NCBI GenBank assembly: GCA_002748265.1
Contig: PDRY01000012.1
Location: 372,001 to 436,000 of the forward strand
Origin: Rhodobacterales bacterium
GTDB taxonomy: Bacteria > Pseudomonadota > Alphaproteobacteria > Rhodobacterales > Rhodobacteraceae
Length of the DNA stretch: 64,000 bases
Direction of reading: 5' to 3'
The position numbers and the translations under genes are program-made. This document shows, piece by piece, positions 18,110 through 27,911 of this stretch (positions are counted from its first letter, which is position 1; each line of letters starts with the position of its first letter). A model generated the notes under the pieces. It did no database searches. It was not told where the DNA came from and worked only from the letters and a program-made list of their open reading frames with translations.

Positions 18110-18309
18110 TTCTGACCCTCCTCCGGGTCCGTCGTATCGGTGTCAGGGGCGGGCCGATCCTCATGGCGGAACGGCACGTTCGCTGCATCGTCATGGAGTT
18201 CGCGGCTTCCGGGCCGGAAGGCCCAGAAGATGGCGAAGATGAACACGCCGAAGATAGCCAGCATTCCCCAGCTGTCAGCGAATTCACGAAAGGCGGAATA
18301 CGTGTCCAT
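18106..18309 (-). CDS. ccoQ: CcoQ, small subunit of cbb3 oxidase
   Basis: This is a 67-residue single-pass protein with one helix (about 15-32: GMLAIFGVFIFAIFWAFRPG) and an acidic cytoplasmic tail with FRHEDRP. CcoQ stabilises the cbb3 complex and, in Rhodobacter, has been linked to oxygen-dependent signalling. It lies between ccoO (12-nt gap) and ccoP (4-nt overlap). Confidence 0.93.
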   Translation of the reverse strand: MDTYSAFREFADSWGMLAIFGVFIFAIFWAFRPGSRELHDDAANVPFRHEDRPAPDTDTTDPEEGQK

Positions 18310-18321
18310 CTTTGGGCTCCG

Positions 18322-19047
18322 TTAGCGGCTCGCGTCGGGGGTGAAGGTCGAGAAATCGACCATGGTGCCCAGAACCTGAAGATAGGCGACAAGCGCGTCC
18401 ATCTCGGTCACGGCTTCCTGCCCGTCCCAGTTCGCGACCGTGGCGCCGGGGTAGCGCTCATTGAGCGCATCCACGTCACCCCACGGATCGGCCTGAGTGG
18501 CGAAGTCTTCCGCGGCGGCTTCCATCATTTCGTCCGTGTAGGGCACACCCACGAGGCGATGAGTCTTCATCTTGTCCTCGATATACTCGGGCGTGATCTC
18601 ACGGTTCAGAAGGAAGCCGTATTTGGGCATCACCGATTCCGGCACCACCGACTGCGGGTTCGCAAGGTGCTGCACCTGCCAGTCGTTCGAGTACCGACCG
18701 CCAACACGGGCGAGGTCAGGCCCCGTCCGCTTGGAGCCCCACTGGAACGGGTGGTCATACATCGACTCGGCGGCAAGGCTGTAGTGGCCATAGCGTTCGA
18801 CCTCGTCCCGCATGGGACGGATCATCTGGCTGTGACACACATAGCACCCTTCGCGCACATAGATATCCCGCCCGGTCAGCTCGAGAGGGGTGTAGGGACG
18901 CACGCCCTCCACCTCTTCGATGGTGTTTTCCAGGTAGAACAGCGGCGCGATTTCCACCAAGCCACCCACGGTGACCACCGCGAAAGCCCCAGCCAGAAGC
19001 AGCGTTGCGTTGCGTTCAATTACGGCGTGACGATCAAGAATTCCCAT
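18322..19047 (-). CDS. ccoO: CcoO, mono-haem cytochrome c subunit of cbb3 oxidase
   Basis: The 241-residue subunit has an N-terminal membrane anchor (about 15-35) and a periplasmic cytochrome c domain with haem site CYVCH (68-72) in [20 protein letters not shown], a highly conserved CcoO stretch. The segments [20 protein letters not shown] and [17 protein letters not shown] are also characteristic; the latter probably supplies the methionine ligand. It lies 12 nt after ccoN in the operon. Confidence 0.97.
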   Translation of the reverse strand: MGILDRHAVIERNATLLLAGAFAVVTVGGLVEIAPLFYLENTIEEVEGVRPYTPLELTGRDIYVREGCYVCHSQMIRPMRDEVERYGHYSLAAESMYDHPFQWGSKRTGPDLARVGGRYSNDWQVQHLANPQSVVPESVMPKYGFLLNREITPEYIEDKMKTHRLVGVPYTDEMMEAAAEDFATQADPWGDVDALNERYPGATVANWDGQEAVTEMDALVAYLQVLGTMVDFSTFTPDASR

Positions 19048-19059
19048 TGATACGTCTCC

Positions 19060-20655
19060 TTATTCGGCCGGCACGGCGGTGGCGGCATCCTCTTTGCGAG
19101 GCTGCGCGCGGACCGTCATGTAGAGGTTGAAGCACATGATGAGAGCGCCGGTCAGATACATCAGACCGCCGGTGCCGCGCACCACATACATCGGGAACTT
19201 GGCCGACACGGTGTCAGCGAAGCTGTTCACGAGGAAGCCGTTGGCATCCACTTCACGCCACATCAGGCCTTCCATGATGCCGGTCACCCACATCGACGCC
19301 GCGTAGAGCACGATGCCGATGGTCGCCAGCCAGAAGTGCCAGGACACGAGGCTCAGGGAGTACAGCTTCTCACGCTGCCACAGGCGCGGGGTCAGGAAGT
19401 ACAGAGCACCGAAGGTGATCATGCCGTTCCAGCCCAGAGCACCGGAGTGCACGTGACCGATGGTCCAGTCAGTGTAGTGAGACAGCGAGTTCACCGCACG
19501 GATCGACATCATCGGACCTTCAAAGGTGGACATCCCGTAGAAGCCGACCGAGATGACCATCATACGGATGATCGGGTCGGTGCGGATTTTGTCCCAAGCG
19601 CCCGAGAGCGTCATCAGACCGTTGATCATGCCACCCCAGGACGGCATCCACAGCACGATGGACATCACCATGCCGAGGGTCGAGGCCCAGTCCGGCAGAG
19701 CGGTGTAGTGCAGGTGGTGCGGGCCAGCCCAGATGTAGATGAAGATCAGGGCCCAGAAGTGGATGATCGACAGCTTGTAGGAGAAGACCGGGCGCTCAGC
19801 CTGCTTCGGAACGAAGTAGTACATCATCCCCAGGAAGCCCGCCGTCAGGAAGAAGCCCACAGCGTTGTGGCCATACCACCACTGCGTCATGGCATCCTGA
19901 ACACCAGCAAAGACCTGAACCGACTTGGAGCCCAGCAGGCTCACCGGGATGGAGAGGTTGTTGACCACGTGCAGCATCGCGACGGTGACGATGAAGGACA
20001 GGAAGAACCAGTTGGCCACGTAGATGTGGGGCTCTTTACGCTTGAAGAGCGTGCCCATGTAGATGCCCAGATAGGTCACCCAGACGATGGTCAGCCACCA
20101 GTCCACATACCACTCGGGTTCGGCGTATTCTTTGGATTGGGTGACACCCATCAGGTAGCCGGTCGCTGCCAGAACGATGAAAAGCTGATAGCCCCAGAAC
20201 ACGAACCACGCCGCGTTACCGCCCCAAAGGCGCGCGGCGGTGGTGCGCTGCACAACGTAGAAGGACGTCGCGATCAGCGCGTTGCCGCCAAAGGCGAAAA
20301 TCACCGCGGAGGTGTGCAGCGGACGCAGGCGTCCGAAGTTGCCGTAGCCCTGCAGGAACTCAAAGTTGAGCTGCGGAAAGGCCAGCTGGAACGCGATGAA
20401 CGTCCCCACCAGGAAGCCCGCGACCCCCCAGAATGCCGTGGCGATGACGCCGGCACGCACGACACCATCATGGTAGCCGGTATCGACGACCTTCGGCTCT
20501 CCGGTGCGGCGAATCGTGTAGATGAAAGCCAGGCCCGCGGCGATCATCACGATCAGCGCGTGGACCTGGTAGGCCATATCCCTCGCAAAGTTCGCCGCCA
20601 CAGCGGCGAGGAGGGTCACGATCCCAAGGACCGCAATTTTCAACCAATCCGTCAT
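19060..20655 (-). CDS. ccoN: CcoN, catalytic subunit of cbb3-type cytochrome c oxidase
   Basis: CcoN reduces oxygen to water with high affinity and pumps protons. The 531-residue membrane protein shows the histidine motifs expected for the low-spin haem, CuB and haem b3: [45 protein letters not shown] and [16 protein letters not shown]. About a dozen hydrophobic helices are spread over the length. It is the first gene of ccoNOQP and diverges from the uspA-like gene. An FNR-type box at 20774-20787 lies in the shared upstream region. Confidence 0.98.
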   Translation of the reverse strand: MTDWLKIAVLGIVTLLAAVAANFARDMAYQVHALIVMIAAGLAFIYTIRRTGEPKVVDTGYHDGVVRAGVIATAFWGVAGFLVGTFIAFQLAFPQLNFEFLQGYGNFGRLRPLHTSAVIFAFGGNALIATSFYVVQRTTAARLWGGNAAWFVFWGYQLFIVLAATGYLMGVTQSKEYAEPEWYVDWWLTIVWVTYLGIYMGTLFKRKEPHIYVANWFFLSFIVTVAMLHVVNNLSIPVSLLGSKSVQVFAGVQDAMTQWWYGHNAVGFFLTAGFLGMMYYFVPKQAERPVFSYKLSIIHFWALIFIYIWAGPHHLHYTALPDWASTLGMVMSIVLWMPSWGGMINGLMTLSGAWDKIRTDPIIRMMVISVGFYGMSTFEGPMMSIRAVNSLSHYTDWTIGHVHSGALGWNGMITFGALYFLTPRLWQREKLYSLSLVSWHFWLATIGIVLYAASMWVTGIMEGLMWREVDANGFLVNSFADTVSAKFPMYVVRGTGGLMYLTGALIMCFNLYMTVRAQPRKEDAATAVPAE

Positions 20656-20773
20656 TAGATTGTCCCTTCGTTTCGGTTTTTGCAGTCCCTGGCGCGTCTC
20701 AGAATACCGAACACGACGCCCCGCAGGACCTATTTTCCCAAGTTTCTTCTGTCATCCGCGCGCACCCCAAACC

Positions 20774-20787
20774 TTGATCCAAGTCAA
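20774..20787. promoter_or_regulatory. FNR-type box between ccoN and uspA
   Basis: TTGAT-CCAA-GTCAA matches the FnrL box TTGAT-N4-ATCAA at 9 of 10 arm positions. It is centred about 125 bases from the ccoN start and 94 bases from the uspA start and could serve either or both divergent promoters. In Rhodobacter the cco operon is FnrL-activated. Confidence 0.75.
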
Positions 20788-20874
20788 TCCGCGCGCGTCT
20801 GGCTCTTGCTAGGGAAGAGGAAGCTTCCCCGCAACGGGGCATGCTGGCGCAGCCTGCAAGGAGGGGTTTGACCG

Positions 20875-21705
20875 ATGTCCTACCGTACAGTCTCTACGAT
20901 TCTGACCGATCAGGAAAGCGATTCCACCGCGCTGAGCGCGGCCCGCGGGCTTGCCGCTCGAGAAGGCGCGCATCTCGAAGTGACCTGCCTTGGGATCGAC
21001 CCAACACGCTATGAAGCCCTGCCTGCCGGGTCGGCCATCGTTCTGGACGAAGGCCGCGAGGACGCCCGCGCCCAGGCCGATTCGCTCGCCACTTGGGCGC
21101 GTCAGGCGGTTCCCGAAAGCGAGAACCGCGTCTCTGTCGAAGACATGGTCGTTGCACAACTTGCGCTCGATCGTCACATCGCACGGGTCGCCCGTTACAC
21201 CGATCTGGTTGTGTCCTCGCGCCCGTACGGGGACGATGCCGCCCCCATCGCGCCGATCATCTTCGAAGCCGCCCTGTTCGGCGCGCGCGTGCCGGTGATG
21301 GTCGCGCCCAAACCCGACCTGCCCATCTTCAACCGAATCTGCGTGGCCTGGAACGAAACGGACGAATCCCTGACCGCCGTACGGAAGGCGCTTCCTCTTC
21401 TCACCGCGTCAAGCCATGTGGATATCGTGATGATCGACCCGCCGGCCCGGTCCGCAGAGCGGTCCGACCCCGGTGGCGCCCTGGCCCTGATGCTGGCCCG
21501 TCACGGTGTGACCTGTGAAGTGTCGGTCCTGTCCAAGACACTGCCTCGGGTCAGCGATGTTCTGATGCGCTTCACGGCCGACCATGCCAGCGATCTGTTG
21601 GTGATGGGGGCCTACGGCCATTCGCGGTTCCGCGAAGCTTTGATCGGCGGAGCGACCCGCGACCTGCTGGAAGAGGCGGAACTGCCTCTGTTCCTGGCGC
21701 ATTGA
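20875..21705 (+). CDS. Universal stress protein (UspA family, tandem domains)
   Basis: The 276-residue product consists of two Usp-type halves. The C-terminal half ends LLVMGAYGHSRFREALIGGATRDLLE, which contains the nucleotide-binding G-X2-G-X9-G-type loop, so this half probably binds ATP. The N-terminal half (about 1-145) is degenerate. Its position between ccoN and fnrL is the classic Rhodobacter order, which points to a role in low-oxygen adaptation, but the molecular function is unknown. A GGAGG precedes the ATG. Confidence 0.92.
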   Translation: MSYRTVSTILTDQESDSTALSAARGLAAREGAHLEVTCLGIDPTRYEALPAGSAIVLDEGREDARAQADSLATWARQAVPESENRVSVEDMVVAQLALDRHIARVARYTDLVVSSRPYGDDAAPIAPIIFEAALFGARVPVMVAPKPDLPIFNRICVAWNETDESLTAVRKALPLLTASSHVDIVMIDPPARSAERSDPGGALALMLARHGVTCEVSVLSKTLPRVSDVLMRFTADHASDLLVMGAYGHSRFREALIGGATRDLLEEAELPLFLAH

Positions 21706-21746
21706 GCTGCGCGATGATCGTTCAACGACCGGAAGCGGCGCGGGGG

Positions 21747-22490
21747 CTAGCTGATCACGCCCCCGTCAACGTCGTCCCCGGTCTCGGCCATCAGGCGCCT
21801 CAGGTCCGGAACCCGGATCCGGCGCTTGCCTTCCAGAACGATCACGCCTTCACGCTTCAGCGCCGACATCTGGCGGCTCACGGTCTCAAGCGTCAGCCCC
21901 AGGTAATCCGCCATCGCCTCGCGCGTCAGCGGAAGATCAATAATCAGATCGCGGCTCTGCGGGGTCATGCCGATCACGGCCTCACGCCGCGCAATGATGT
22001 TCAAAAGGCTCGCGATCTTTTCGCGGGCCGTTTTGCGCCCCAGGATCAGCATCCACTCGCGCGTGCTGTCGAGCTCATCCATGGTCATCTCAAGCAGCCG
22101 CTCCGCCACATGGGGCGTCGTCCGCATGAGCTGTTCGAACGGCTTGCGACGGAAGCAGCACAAGGTCACCGGCGCCACGGCCATCACGTCAAAGGCGGAA
22201 TGGGTACGCCCCGGACGGCCAATGAAATCGCTGGGCAGCAACAGCCCGACCATTTGCGTGCGCCCGTCCTCCAGCGTCTGGGAGAGCGACGCCACCCCCG
22301 TCACGACGGAGGCGACAAAGCTCATCTCGTCCCCGGCCCAGGCGATCGTCTGCCCGGCATCATAGTTCCGGTAGTACTTGATTTCTTCGAGAGCGGAGAG
22401 TTCTTCGGGCTCGCAACGCGAGCAGACCGCGCGATACCGGATCGGGCAGTCACCGCAGTTCGTATCCAAGCGTGCGGGGTCGGCGCGCAT
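21747..22490 (-). CDS. fnrL: FnrL, oxygen-sensing Crp/Fnr-family regulator
   Basis: The 247-residue regulator activates microaerobic and anaerobic genes when its oxygen-labile [4Fe-4S] cluster is intact. N-terminal cysteines Cys12, 15, 23 and 26 plus a central Cys (111 or 112) provide the ligands. A cyclic-nucleotide-binding fold spans about 35-150. The C-terminal helix-turn-helix is LPLTREAMADYLGLTLETVSRQ, whose E-X2-SR residues are those that read TTGAT in FNR. The ATG has a GAGG 8 bases upstream. It is divergent from hemN and convergent with uspA. Its probable targets in this window are ccoN/uspA and ccoG. Confidence 0.96.
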   Translation of the reverse strand: MRADPARLDTNCGDCPIRYRAVCSRCEPEELSALEEIKYYRNYDAGQTIAWAGDEMSFVASVVTGVASLSQTLEDGRTQMVGLLLPSDFIGRPGRTHSAFDVMAVAPVTLCCFRRKPFEQLMRTTPHVAERLLEMTMDELDSTREWMLILGRKTAREKIASLLNIIARREAVIGMTPQSRDLIIDLPLTREAMADYLGLTLETVSRQMSALKREGVIVLEGKRRIRVPDLRRLMAETGDDVDGGVIS

Positions 22491-22549
22491 GAATTTTCCT
22501 CAGCCTTTGATAGTTCGCCCTATAAGACACGAAACACGGAGCCTTGCCA

Positions 22550-23902
22550 ATGACATCGCGTGCTAAACTCCGCGATCTGGGCCTGTTTGACGCGCGGGCA
22601 CCGCGTTACACCAGCTACCCGCCCGCAAACCATTTCAGCGATCTCGCCGCCGATTCGACCGAAACCTGGATCCGCGCCCTGCCCTCTGGCGCACGCGTGT
22701 CGCTTTATCTGCACGTACCCTATTGCCGACGCCTGTGCTGGTTCTGCGCCTGCCGGACCCAAGGCACCAGCACAGATCGCCCGCTGGTTCCCTATGTCGA
22801 CATGCTCAAGCGCGAGCTGGAGATCGTCGACGGGATGCTCGGCAAAGACGTGGTGCTGTCGCGCATCCATTTCGGGGGCGGCACGCCCACCATCCTCCCG
22901 CCGGAGCTGATCGCAGAGCTGGGCGGGATGCTCGACGGGTTCCGCGACCGCTCGGACGATTTCGAATTCTCGGTCGAGATCGACCCGACAGAGGTGGATC
23001 AGGCCCGGATCGACGCCTTCGCCGCGCTCGGCATGAGCCGCGCCTCCATCGGCGTTCAGGATTTCGACCCGATCGTGCAGGAAAGCATCGGCCGCCTGCA
23101 AAGCTTCGAGCAGACCCGCGACGTGGTGGAGCGCCTGCGCGCCGCCGGGGTGGGCAGCCTGAACATGGACATTCTCTATGGCCTGCCCCACCAGACCCGC
23201 GCCCGCATGGCCGCGAGCGTGGAAAAGGTGCTGGAGCTCGCCCCCGACCGCGTGGCGCTCTACGGCTACGCTCACGTTCCATGGATGGCGAAACGCCAGG
23301 TGATGATCCCCGCCGACGCTCTGCCCGACGCGGAAGAGCGGCTCGATCTGTTCGAGGCCGCCCGCAAGCTGTTCCTCTGGCGCGACTACGCCGAAATCGG
23401 GATCGACCACTTCGCCCGCAAGTCTGACAGCATGGCCCATGCCGCCGATGACGGCACGCTGGCGCGCAACTTCCAAGGCTACACGGTTGACCCCTCCGAT
23501 GCGCTGATCGGGCTGGGGGCGTCGGCCATCTCGCGCTATCCGCAAGGCTTTGCACAGAACCACTCGACCAGCTCGAAATATACCGGCGCCGTGCAGGATG
23601 GCAGACTGGCCACCGTGCGCGGCCACGCGATGAGCGACGACGATCTGCTGCGCTCCGATCTGATCGAAGACCTCATGTGCCGCTTCGCCATCGACCTGAA
23701 CGCCCGAGCCGCACAGCATGGCCGCCCGCTGGCGGAGCTGGAAGAGATGTGCGCAAGCATCCACGCCGATTTCGAAGGCTGGGTCGAACAGGACGGCCCG
23801 CTGCTGCGCATCACACGAGAGCCGCACCTGATCGCTCGGCTGGTGGCCCAGAAACTGGACGCCTATCTCATGCCCGAAGGACGCCACTCCAAGGCGCTGT
23901 GA
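22550..23902 (+). CDS. hemN: Oxygen-independent coproporphyrinogen III oxidase
   Basis: This radical-SAM enzyme decarboxylates coproporphyrinogen III to protoporphyrinogen IX without oxygen, supplying haem in low oxygen. The cluster motif C-X3-C-X2-C-X-C is at Cys59, 63, 66 and 68 (YCRRLCWFCAC), and HFGGGTPT follows. The 450-residue length is that of HemN itself rather than the shorter HemW. A TTG lies two codons upstream, but GGAG at 22538-22541 favours the ATG at 22550. It diverges from fnrL with a 59-base gap and fits the demand for haem by the cbb3 oxidase. Confidence 0.95.
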   Translation: MTSRAKLRDLGLFDARAPRYTSYPPANHFSDLAADSTETWIRALPSGARVSLYLHVPYCRRLCWFCACRTQGTSTDRPLVPYVDMLKRELEIVDGMLGKDVVLSRIHFGGGTPTILPPELIAELGGMLDGFRDRSDDFEFSVEIDPTEVDQARIDAFAALGMSRASIGVQDFDPIVQESIGRLQSFEQTRDVVERLRAAGVGSLNMDILYGLPHQTRARMAASVEKVLELAPDRVALYGYAHVPWMAKRQVMIPADALPDAEERLDLFEAARKLFLWRDYAEIGIDHFARKSDSMAHAADDGTLARNFQGYTVDPSDALIGLGASAISRYPQGFAQNHSTSSKYTGAVQDGRLATVRGHAMSDDDLLRSDLIEDLMCRFAIDLNARAAQHGRPLAELEEMCASIHADFEGWVEQDGPLLRITREPHLIARLVAQKLDAYLMPEGRHSKAL

Positions 23903-23953
23903 TCTTGCCAAGCCGCCGCGCGCGTGCCTTTCTCGCGCGGCAGGAGGCAAGAC

Positions 23954-25123
23954 ATGACCCATCCCGGCATCATCGCCCTGCTGGGCGCCTATGTGCTCAG
24001 CCAATTCTACCGCGCCTTTCTCGCGGTGCTCGCCCCCGTGCTGGAGCGCGATCTGGGCGCGGGCGCGGATGATCTCGCTCTGGCCTCGGGCCTGTGGTTT
24101 CTGACCTTCGCCGCCATGCAGATCCCTGTGGGAGAGGCCCTGGACCGGATTGGCCCGCGCCGAACGGCTGCGACGCTCTTTCTTCTGGGGGGCGCGGGTG
24201 GTGCGGCGGTCTTTGCCCTGGCCACGGCCCCGTGGCACATCACGCTCGCCATGATCCTGATCGGGATCGGCTGTTCTCCGGTGATGATGGCCAGCTATTT
24301 CATCTTCGCCCGCAGCTTCCCGCCCGCCGCTTTCGCCACGCTGGGCGCCATGGTCATCGGGATCGGATCGCTGGGCAACCTTGCATCTGCGGCGCCCATG
24401 GCCTGGGCCGAAGCCACCATCGGCTGGCGCGCGACCCTGTGGGTGCTGGCTGCCGTCACGGCCGCCATTGCGCTCGCGGTCTGGCGTCTGGTCGACGACC
24501 CGCCCCCGGCACCACGAGACGCCCAAGGATCGGTGATCGACCTTCTGAAGATCCCCGCATTGTGGCTGATCTTTCCCCTCATGGCGGTGCAATACGCCCC
24601 CTCCATGGGGCTGCGCGGGCTTTGGGCAGGCCCCTACTCCGCCGATGTGTTCGGAGCTGACCCGGCCATGATCGGGACCGTCACGCTTGTCATGGGGCTG
24701 GTCATGGTGGTCGGAAACTTCGGCTACGGCCCGATGGACCGACTGCTGCGCACCCGCAAATGGGTGGCGTTTGGCGGCAACCTGGGCGGCGCGCTCGCGT
24801 GTCTGGCACTTTGGGCCTTTTGGGATCACTCCCTCTGGCTTTCAACGGTGCTCCTGTCGCTGATCGGCTTGTTCGGCGCGAGCTTCGCCGTTCTGATCGC
24901 CCACGCCAAAGCGCTGTTCCCGCCGCACCTGACAGGGCGTGGCGTCACCTTGATGAACCTCTTCGGTGTCGGCGGCGTCGGGCTTGGCCAGATCGCGACG
25001 CGGCAGATCCACGCCAGCCATGGCGGCGCGCCAGAGGCGTTCCCGGCGATCTTCCTCTATTTCGGCGTCACGTTGCTGATCGGTCTCGCGCTCTACCTGT
25101 TCACCGAAGACCGGCTCGACTGA
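23954..25123 (+). CDS. Major facilitator superfamily transporter
   Basis: The 389-residue product shows about twelve hydrophobic helices. The segment FAAMQIPVGEALDRIGPRRTAATLFLLGG carries the MFS loop 2-3 motif (here DRIGPRR), and YGPMDRLLRTRKW is its weaker counterpart in the second half. A polar loop around residues 185-200 separates the two six-helix halves. The substrate is unknown. AGGAGG at 23942-23947 supports the ATG at 23954 over an upstream in-frame start. It follows hemN by 51 bases and ends at a palindromic repeat that may serve as terminator. Confidence 0.9.
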   Translation: MTHPGIIALLGAYVLSQFYRAFLAVLAPVLERDLGAGADDLALASGLWFLTFAAMQIPVGEALDRIGPRRTAATLFLLGGAGGAAVFALATAPWHITLAMILIGIGCSPVMMASYFIFARSFPPAAFATLGAMVIGIGSLGNLASAAPMAWAEATIGWRATLWVLAAVTAAIALAVWRLVDDPPPAPRDAQGSVIDLLKIPALWLIFPLMAVQYAPSMGLRGLWAGPYSADVFGADPAMIGTVTLVMGLVMVVGNFGYGPMDRLLRTRKWVAFGGNLGGALACLALWAFWDHSLWLSTVLLSLIGLFGASFAVLIAHAKALFPPHLTGRGVTLMNLFGVGGVGLGQIATRQIHASHGGAPEAFPAIFLYFGVTLLIGLALYLFTEDRLD

Positions 25124-25125
25124 TC

Positions 25126-25170
25126 TTCTTATTTGTCGAAAATACCTCGGGGTTTGGGGCAGAGCCCCAA
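25126..25170. repeat. Palindromic repeat, copy 2, after the MFS gene
   Basis: This copy starts TTCTTATTTGTCGAAAATAC, then CTCGGGG, then a 7-bp stem TTGGGGC (25154-25160), loop AGA, GCCCCAA (25164-25170). The AT-rich palindrome followed by a G-rich hairpin matches the copy at 3068-3127. It lies between the convergent MFS and methyltransferase genes. Confidence 0.7.
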
Positions 25171-25177
25171 TCCAACC

Positions 25178-26287
25178 TCAGGGCAGCGGATCGGTCCGAT
25201 AAAGCCGCACCTTCAGCCCGCCATGGGGTACCGGCGCCTCCTCCGTAGCAAAGGGAAGCCCCGTCGCCTTCGCCAACCCGGCATCTGACGTGATGATCCC
25301 CACGCGCCAGCCGGAAAACGCTTCCATCAGGCGCCGCCCAAGCGCGTCATGCGCCGCAAACAGCGGCTTTCGGGATCCGATCCGCGCCCCATAGGGCGGG
25401 TTGACGATAACCAAGCCGGGCGGGCCCGCAGGCCGTTCCAGATCGCTGACCGCGCCCTGCCGGAACTGACACAGATCCGAGACCCCTGCGCGCTCCGCAT
25501 TGGCGGTGGCCCCGCTGATCGCGCCGCTGTCCCGGTCCGATCCGTAGAACATCGGCTCGACCGAACCCACCGGCTCCGCCCGGCGCAGTTTCCGCCACGC
25601 CTGGCCGTGAAAGCTCGCCAGTTGCTCGAACGCGAAGGCCCGGGATCGGCCCGGCAGCAGCCCTGACGCCATCTCGGCGGCTTCGATCACAAAGGTGCCC
25701 GAGCCGCACATCGGATCCAGCACCGGCTCGCCGGGCTGGTAGCCGCACTGGCGCAGGAAAGCCGCCGCGAGGCTCTCGCGCATCGGCGCCTTTCCGACGA
25801 ACATCTTATGCCCCCGCTTATGGAGCGATTCACCCGTGCTATCGACGCTGAGCGTGCAGAGATCGTCATCGATTCGCACCTTCACGGTGACGGGAGCCTC
25901 ATCAGAGAGGGGAGCGCCAAGTGTCTCCGCAATGGCACGCTCCACCCGCTGTGCGGCGGCACCGGCGTGGTAAATGCGGGACGCGCGGCAGGTCGCTTCT
26001 ACCTTCACCGGCACATCGGGGCGCAGCACATCGGACCAGGCCACCTTGCGCGCCCGCTTATCAAGCTGCGCCAGATGCATCGCCCTGAACTGCGCCACCC
26101 GTACCAGCACCCGCACCGCGCAGCGCAGCGTCAGGTTGGCGCGCCAGACTTCGCGCCAATCGCCCTGTAACGCGACGCCACCGGGCACAATGGAAACGCC
26201 CGCAAAACCCGCCTCACGGGCCTCATCCGCCAGAACCGGCTCCAGCCCCGGAGGGGCTACGAGAAAAATATCGAGAAGATCGCTCAT
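25178..26287 (-). CDS. THUMP-domain RNA methyltransferase (RlmL-N/YcbY-like)
   Basis: The 369-residue product has an N-terminal ferredoxin-like/THUMP region (about 1-155) and a Rossmann-fold methyltransferase domain. The SAM loop is DPMCGSGTF (191-199) and the N6/N2-methylation motif is NPPYG (296-300). This corresponds to the N-terminal half of E. coli RlmL, which makes m2G2445 in 23S rRNA; that target is inferred. The second half of E. coli RlmKL is absent, as is usual in alphaproteobacteria. It is a single gene convergent with the MFS transporter. Confidence 0.88.
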   Translation of the reverse strand: MSDLLDIFLVAPPGLEPVLADEAREAGFAGVSIVPGGVALQGDWREVWRANLTLRCAVRVLVRVAQFRAMHLAQLDKRARKVAWSDVLRPDVPVKVEATCRASRIYHAGAAAQRVERAIAETLGAPLSDEAPVTVKVRIDDDLCTLSVDSTGESLHKRGHKMFVGKAPMRESLAAAFLRQCGYQPGEPVLDPMCGSGTFVIEAAEMASGLLPGRSRAFAFEQLASFHGQAWRKLRRAEPVGSVEPMFYGSDRDSGAISGATANAERAGVSDLCQFRQGAVSDLERPAGPPGLVIVNPPYGARIGSRKPLFAAHDALGRRLMEAFSGWRVGIITSDAGLAKATGLPFATEEAPVPHGGLKVRLYRTDPLP

Positions 26288-26475
26288 TCCGCGTCTCTAA
26301 CGCGTATCGACAGACACCGCGAGAGCAAGACGCCCCTCCCCCGCAGGTCTCCAGTGCTAAGCCGCCACGCTCAGTCTATCTGACCGCATCCGAAGGGCGC
26401 GCGCACCATTTTTCCCTTGAAACTGAGCACGAGGCACCCAAAGACAGTGATAACAGCGAAAAAGAGGCTCGGAAT

Positions 26476-27810
26476 ATGCGTATCGCAGTCATTGGCACCG
26501 GTTATGTCGGCCTTGTATCAGGCGTTTGCTTCTCGGATTTTGGCCATGAAGTGGTCTGTGTGGACAAGGACCCTGGCAAGATCGAACGCCTGAAAGCGGG
26601 GGAAGTCCCGATCTATGAACCCGGGCTGGACGCCCTGATGGCGCGCAATGTTGAAGCGGGGCGCCTGACCTTCACACTCGATTTGCAAGAGGCGATCGAA
26701 GGCGCTCAGGCCGTGTTCATTGCGGTCGGCACACCGACCCGGCGCGGGGACGGGCACGCCGATCTGACCTTCGTCATGGCCGCCGCCGAAGAGATCGCGA
26801 AAGCCGCGACTGACTATCTGGTGATTGTCACGAAATCCACGGTTCCGGTCGGCACCAACCGCCAGGTGAAACAGGTTGTCCGCAAAGCCAATCCCGATCT
26901 CGAATTCGACGTCGCTTCGAACCCGGAGTTTCTGCGCGAAGGTCAGGCGATCGAGGATTTCATGAAGCCCGACAGGGTGGTTGTGGGCGTCCAATCCGAG
27001 CGCGCCGCCGACGTGATGAGCGAAATCTATCGCCCGCTCGAGCTGCGCGACTATCCCGTGATCGTGACCGATTTGGAATCGGCCGAAATGATCAAATACG
27101 CCGCCAACGCATTCCTTGCGACCAAGATCACTTTCATCAACGAGATCGCGGCGCTGTGCGAACGCACGGGCGCGGATGTGAAAGAGGTCGGCCGCGGGAT
27201 GGGGCTCGATGCGCGGATTGGTGGCCGTTTCTTGAACGCCGGACCCGGCTATGGCGGAAGCTGCTTTCCGAAGGACACTAAGGCGCTTGCCCGGATCGGG
27301 CAGGAAAATGCGGTGCCAATGCAGATCACCGAGACGGTCATCAAGGTCAACGAGGAGATCAAGCGCCGCATGGTCGATAAGCTGGTCGACCTTTGTGACG
27401 GGAGCTTCAACGGAAAGACGGTCGCGGTGCTGGGCGTCACCTTCAAGCCCGACACCGACGACATGCGTGACAGTCCCAGCCTCACGCTGGTGCCCGCCAT
27501 GGTAGGCGGCGGCGCAAAGGTGCGGGTCTGCGATCCCCAAGGACACCACGAAGGCGAAGCCCTGTTGCCCGGCGTCAACTGGTTCGATGACGCCTACAAA
27601 GCCGCGCGCAATGCTGATCTTGTGGTCATTCTGACCGAATGGAACGAGTTCCGTGCACTTGATCTGGAACGCATCGCGAAACACATGGCGATCCCGCGGA
27701 TGGCGGATCTGCGCAATGTCTACACCGCGCGAGACGCCAAGAAGGCTGGGTTTGAGGCATATGCATCAATCGGACGTCCCGATCTGAGCGCCCGCCCCGA
27801 TCAGGACTGA
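26476..27810 (+). CDS. UDP-glucose 6-dehydrogenase
   Basis: The enzyme oxidises UDP-glucose to UDP-glucuronate with two NAD+, providing uronic acid units for exopolysaccharide or other surface glycans. In the 444-residue product the NAD-binding motif GTGYVG is at 7-12, the segment EMIKYAANAF contains Lys207, and the catalytic cysteine Cys263 lies in GPGYGGSCFPKD. A C-terminal UDP-binding domain completes the family length. The gene has its own 188-base upstream region and a strong terminator. A polysaccharide-export lipoprotein gene converges on it, which supports a role in surface polysaccharide. Confidence 0.95.
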   Translation: MRIAVIGTGYVGLVSGVCFSDFGHEVVCVDKDPGKIERLKAGEVPIYEPGLDALMARNVEAGRLTFTLDLQEAIEGAQAVFIAVGTPTRRGDGHADLTFVMAAAEEIAKAATDYLVIVTKSTVPVGTNRQVKQVVRKANPDLEFDVASNPEFLREGQAIEDFMKPDRVVVGVQSERAADVMSEIYRPLELRDYPVIVTDLESAEMIKYAANAFLATKITFINEIAALCERTGADVKEVGRGMGLDARIGGRFLNAGPGYGGSCFPKDTKALARIGQENAVPMQITETVIKVNEEIKRRMVDKLVDLCDGSFNGKTVAVLGVTFKPDTDDMRDSPSLTLVPAMVGGGAKVRVCDPQGHHEGEALLPGVNWFDDAYKAARNADLVVILTEWNEFRALDLERIAKHMAIPRMADLRNVYTARDAKKAGFEAYASIGRPDLSARPDQD

Positions 27811-27840
27811 TAGCGGCGCACACCGCGCTGTGCCAATGAC

Positions 27841-27879
27841 AAAACGGCGCCCCGAGAATGCTCCGGGCGCCGTTTTTTT
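27841..27879 (+). terminator. Rho-independent terminator after UDP-glucose dehydrogenase
   Basis: AAAACGGCGCCC (27841-27852) pairs with GGGCGCCGTTTT (27865-27876), and the T-run extends to 27879. It can also terminate the convergent wza-like gene. Confidence 0.9.
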
Positions 27880-27911
27880 GTTTCGTCAAACGCTCGGTTG
27901 GCCGCGGCCCG

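Noticed and set aside
22507-22511. TTGAT half-site in the fnrL-hemN gap
   Set aside because: The second half of an FNR box is missing (next bases AGTTCGCCC), so it is not reported as a regulatory site.
22520-24829. 769-codon open frame on the minus strand opposite hemN and the MFS gene
   Set aside because: It runs antisense through two conserved genes and their intergenic gap, has no recognisable domain, and its composition is that of a frame shadow.
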